Shown here: in pieces, positions 61,455 through 64,000 of the stretch
How positions within the stretch are numbered: the stretch's first letter is position 1
How the letters are laid out: each line of letters starts with the position of its first letter
Assembly: GCA_963843745.1 (NCBI GenBank)
Contig: CAWJLP010000021.1
Span: 558,001-622,000 of the forward strand
Length of the DNA stretch: 64,000 nucleotides
Origin: Trebonia sp963843745
GTDB lineage: Bacteria; Actinomycetota; Actinomycetes; Streptosporangiales; Streptosporangiaceae
Direction: 5' to 3'
Notes under the pieces: model-generated
The model's database searches: none
Told to the model about the DNA's origin: nothing
What the model saw: only the letters and a program-made list of their open reading frames with translations
Position numbers and translations under genes: made by a program

Positions 61455-62576
61455 ATGGCGAACGTGAGTGCACGGCTGGCACGGGTCAGGAACGGCCTGA
61501 CGCCGCGCGAGTGGGCACGGGCGGGAGTCATGGTGGCGGTGGTCATCGGGCTGAACGTGCTCGGCTGGGTGCTGCTCGCGGCGGCGGTTGGCGGGCACTA
61601 CCACATCACGAACACCGAGATCTTCGGCTTCGGCACCGGGATCCTGGCCTACACCCTGGGCATGCGGCACGCCTTCGACGCCGATCACATCGCCGCGATC
61701 GACAACACCACCCGCAAGCTCGTCAACGACGGCAAGCGGCCGCTGTCGGTCGGGTTCTTCTTCTCCCTCGGCCACTCCACGATCGTGTTCGTCCTGGCGC
61801 TGCTGCTGAACTTCGGCATCCGCGCGCTGGATGAGCAGGTCAAGAACGACAACTCCGGGCTGCACAACGTCACCGGTATCGTCGGCACTACCGTGTCAGG
61901 CACGTTCCTGTACATCCTCGCGTTGCTCAACGTCATCATCCTGGTGGGCATCGTGAAGGTGTTCCGCGAGATGCGCACCGGCCACTACAGCGACGAGGAA
62001 CTCGAAGCCCAGCTGGACAAGCGCGGCCTGATGAACCGGTTCCTCGGCCCCATCGCCCGCCGCGCGGACGCCCCCTGGAAGATGTACCCCATCGGGGTCC
62101 TGTTCGGCCTCGGGTTCGACACCGCCACCGAGGTCGCCCTGCTCGTCCTCGCGGGGTCAGCCGTGGTGTCCGGGCTGCCGTTCTACGCGATCTTGTCGCT
62201 GCCGATCCTGTTCGCCGCCGGGATGTGCCTGTTCGACACCATCGACGGCTGCTTCATGAACTTCGCCTACGACTGGGCGTTCGCCAAGCCGGTCCGCAAG
62301 GTCTACTACAACATGACCATCACGGGCCTGTCGGTGTTCGTCGCCTTCTTCATCGGCACCGTCGAGATCCTCGGCCTCATCGGCCAGGAATACGGCCTCG
62401 ACGGCGGGTTCTGGGCCTTCATGGGCACCTTCGACATCAACAAGGCCGGGTTCGTCATCGTCGGGATCTTCGTCATCACCTGGATCGCCGCCCTCGGCAT
62501 CTGGCACTTCGGCAAGATCGAGCAGAAATGGGACACCCGGCAGGCTGTCGCGGTCACCGAAGGCACCGACAGCTAG
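61455..62576 (+). CDS. NiCoT-family nickel/cobalt transporter
   Basis: A 373-aa inner-membrane permease with about eight helices. The signature H-x4-D-H lies in LGMRHAFDADHIAAIDNTTR (residues about 72-78). Others are FFFSLGHSTIVF, LFGLGFDTATEVALL and LFDTIDGCFMNFAYDWAF. ATG 61455. Nickel versus cobalt preference cannot be told. The Nur box-like site upstream points to nickel control. It is separate from the electron-transfer operon, with the 16-bp array between them. Confidence 0.93.
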   Translation: MANVSARLARVRNGLTPREWARAGVMVAVVIGLNVLGWVLLAAAVGGHYHITNTEIFGFGTGILAYTLGMRHAFDADHIAAIDNTTRKLVNDGKRPLSVGFFFSLGHSTIVFVLALLLNFGIRALDEQVKNDNSGLHNVTGIVGTTVSGTFLYILALLNVIILVGIVKVFREMRTGHYSDEELEAQLDKRGLMNRFLGPIARRADAPWKMYPIGVLFGLGFDTATEVALLVLAGSAVVSGLPFYAILSLPILFAAGMCLFDTIDGCFMNFAYDWAFAKPVRKVYYNMTITGLSVFVAFFIGTVEILGLIGQEYGLDGGFWAFMGTFDINKAGFVIVGIFVITWIAALGIWHFGKIEQKWDTRQAVAVTEGTDS

Positions 62577-62671
62577 CGCAGCGCGCCGGCCCCGCCACCT
62601 AGTCCCGTCGCCAAACCCGGTACCGGCAGGGGGTTTAGACGCGGCACGCCCTCGGGCCTCATCATGACCCC

Positions 62672-63656
62672 ATGAGCGATCTCGCGGTGCCCGGCGACCG
62701 CGTCGCGTGGCGGGGAAAGCTGGGCACCGAGATCGTCCCGGCGACTCAGCCGCCGGACGCGCGGCGGGCACTGCAGCTCGTCCTCGCCGGCGTCTGGCTG
62801 CTTGACGCCCTGCTGCAGTACCAGCCGGTCATGTTCACCCGGGCGTTCGGCCGGATGCTGGCCGAGACGGCCGCGGGAAATCCGGGTGTGATCGCCCGGC
62901 CGATCAGCTGGGACGCCGCCCTCGTCGAGCACCATGCCGTCGCGCTGAACGCGGTCTTCGCGACGATCCAGCTGCTGCTGGGGCTGGGCATCGCGCTCCG
63001 CCCGCTCACCCGGTTCGCTCTCGCCGCATCGGTCGCCTGGTCGCTAGCAGTCTGGTGGCTCGGCGAGGGCCTCGGCGGGGTGCTGAACGGGACGGCTAAC
63101 GCGGTCGGCGGGGCGCCAGGCGCGGTGATCCTCTACGCGCTGCTCGCCGTGCTGCTGTGGCCCGCGGACCGTGCCCCGCAGGCCGGCGATGCCGCGGCGC
63201 CGTTCACCGCTGCCCGGGCGGTCGGCGCGCGCACCGCCCGCTGGCTGTGGCTGGTGCTGTGGCTGAGCCTGGCCTGGTTCGCGCTCCAGCCGGCGAACCG
63301 GGCCCCATGGGCGCTGCACGACCTGCTGGCCGGCCAGGCGAACGGCGAGCCTGGCTGGCTGGCCGCCATCGAGAACACCGCGGCCGCGGCCGCCGGCGGC
63401 CGCGGCCTGGCCATGTCGATCGTGCTGGCCGCGGCCTGCGCGCTCGCCGCCGCCGGGGTCTTCCTGCCCCGGCCGGCCGCCAGGGCGGCCGTGCTGCTGG
63501 CCCTCGTCCTTGCCGCGGTGATCTGGGTGGCCGGGCAGGCGCTCGGGATGATTCTCGCCGGGGGAAGCGACCGACCCCAACTCCGGGCTGCTGCTCGCCC
63601 TGATCGCGCTGGCCTACTGGCCGGCGCGGGCCCGCGCTGACGGAGCGCCGCCGTGA
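62672..63656 (+). CDS. multi-pass membrane protein, hypothetical, C-terminus frameshifted
   Basis: A membrane protein of about 325 aa with about seven helices (RRALQLVLAGVWLLDALLQYQP, ALNAVFATIQLLLGLGIALRP, GRGLAMSIVLAAACALAAAGVFLP). After GMILAGG the ORF reads SDRPQLRAAARPDRAG and stops at 63640. In the +1 frame the hydrophobic tail continues as TDPNSGLLLALIALAYWPARAR to a stop at 63654-63656. A one-base insertion near 63565 explains it. No family recognised. The stop overlaps the next gene (GTGA) when read in the corrected frame, supporting it. Confidence 0.72.
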
Positions 63657-64000
63657 CGCCGCCGGCCTGGATCCTGGACGCGCTGGCCGGCGTCATGCTG
63701 GCCGTGGCGGGGGTGAGCGCCGTCCGGCTGGCCGGCGCCCAGGCCGTGGCGGCGCGGCACGGCCGTCACCGACACGGACGTGGGGCACCTGCTGATGGCC
63801 ATCGCGATGGCGGGCACGCTGGCCGCCGGCCTGCGGACGTTGCCCGGCCCCGCCTGGGTCGCCGTTTTCGCGGTCCTGACGTGCTGGTTCGGCTACCGGG
63901 TCGCGCGGGATGCCCGCGCAGGCGGTGCCCGCGCGCTCGCCGGCCGGCACTGCACGCCGCACCTCGTGCACAGCGGGGCGATGATCTACATGTTCCTGGC
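63653..64000 (+). pseudogene. DUF5134-like membrane protein, frameshifted, runs off window
   Basis: Starts at GTG 63653 with TPPAWILDALAGVMLAVAGVSAVRLAGAQAVAA. The frame then degenerates, while the +1 frame continues TAVTDTDVGHLLMAIAMAGTL, then GLRTLPGPAWVAVFAVLTCW and HLVHSGAMIYMFL to the window edge. This matches the DUF5134 family. One extra base near 63755-63765 fits. About 110 residues are present; the remainder is off the window. Confidence 0.65.

Overview
This window is chromosomal DNA from a high-GC actinobacterium, probably a soil member of Streptosporangiales or a relative. The evidence is the GC-biased third codon positions, frequent GTG/TTG starts, ATGA/GTGA gene overlaps, an F420-type luciferase-like oxidoreductase, DUF222/HNH (13E12-type) nuclease, WYL and FtsR-like regulators, and the conserved actinobacterial block CDP-alcohol transferase - sugar nucleotidyltransferase/mutase - FHA protein - MerR (FtsR) - bifunctional nuclease - MerR - gcvP at 47.7-56.9 kb. 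The species cannot be named from sequence alone. I saw no tRNA, rRNA, CRISPR array, prophage or insertion sequence.

Layout. 0-5 kb: two NarL-type sensor kinases around a small membrane protein, then a SRPBCC protein. 5-7.4 kb: HxlR regulator divergent from a DHA2-type MFS exporter, with a remnant of a 2'-5' RNA ligase-like gene. 7.4-10.7 kb: minus-strand phosphotransferase, FAD monooxygenase, enoyl-CoA hydratase and YqeY-like genes. 11-15 kb: LLM oxidoreductase, ABC-F ATPase, CBM48 protein and a MetE-fold protein. 15-23.8 kb: a catabolic locus with SDR, FadR-type regulator, fumarylacetoacetate hydrolase-family enzyme and a branched-chain amino-acid-type ABC transporter (binding protein, LivH, fused LivM-LivG, LivF), followed by a NitT/TauT-like binding protein. 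24-32 kb: mixed accessory genes, several broken. 32-38 kb: glycerol/dihydroxyacetone locus (GlpF channel, DhaK, DhaL, PTS enzyme I, IclR regulator, DhaM, HPr), with a shared candidate operator before both transcription units. 38-47.5 kb: epoxide-hydrolase-like protein, two paralogous FAD oxidoreductases, a two-component system facing a YceI/ABC-2 exporter operon, WYL regulator and DinB-like protein. 47.7-57 kb: the conserved actinobacterial block, with a glycine riboswitch before gcvP. 57-61.3 kb: cupin protein, then an extracytoplasmic electron-transfer set (Rieske lipoprotein, ferric-reductase-like flavocytochrome, FMN-binding protein, ApbE). 61.4-64 kb: NiCoT nickel/cobalt transporter behind a Nur-box-like site, a membrane protein and a DUF5134-type protein.

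Two features stand out at the whole-window scale. First, short direct tandem duplications (units of about 13-21 bp) recur, very often over a stop codon (hydrolase 37.9 kb, livMG 22.1 kb, gcvP 56.9 kb, apbE 61.3 kb). Two of them, 20 bp in livF and 19 bp in the sensor kinase at 41.2 kb, exactly account for reading-frame breaks. Four further genes carry breaks equivalent to one extra base. Second, a short motif reading TGATAACAGCAAGAAGCG or close to it occurs five times on the + strand, twice as an in-frame DNSKK insertion inside proteins and three times between genes. The intergenic copies lie beside paired 18-bp palindromes (GTCGATTGCGCAATCGAC). This looks like a dispersed repeat family.
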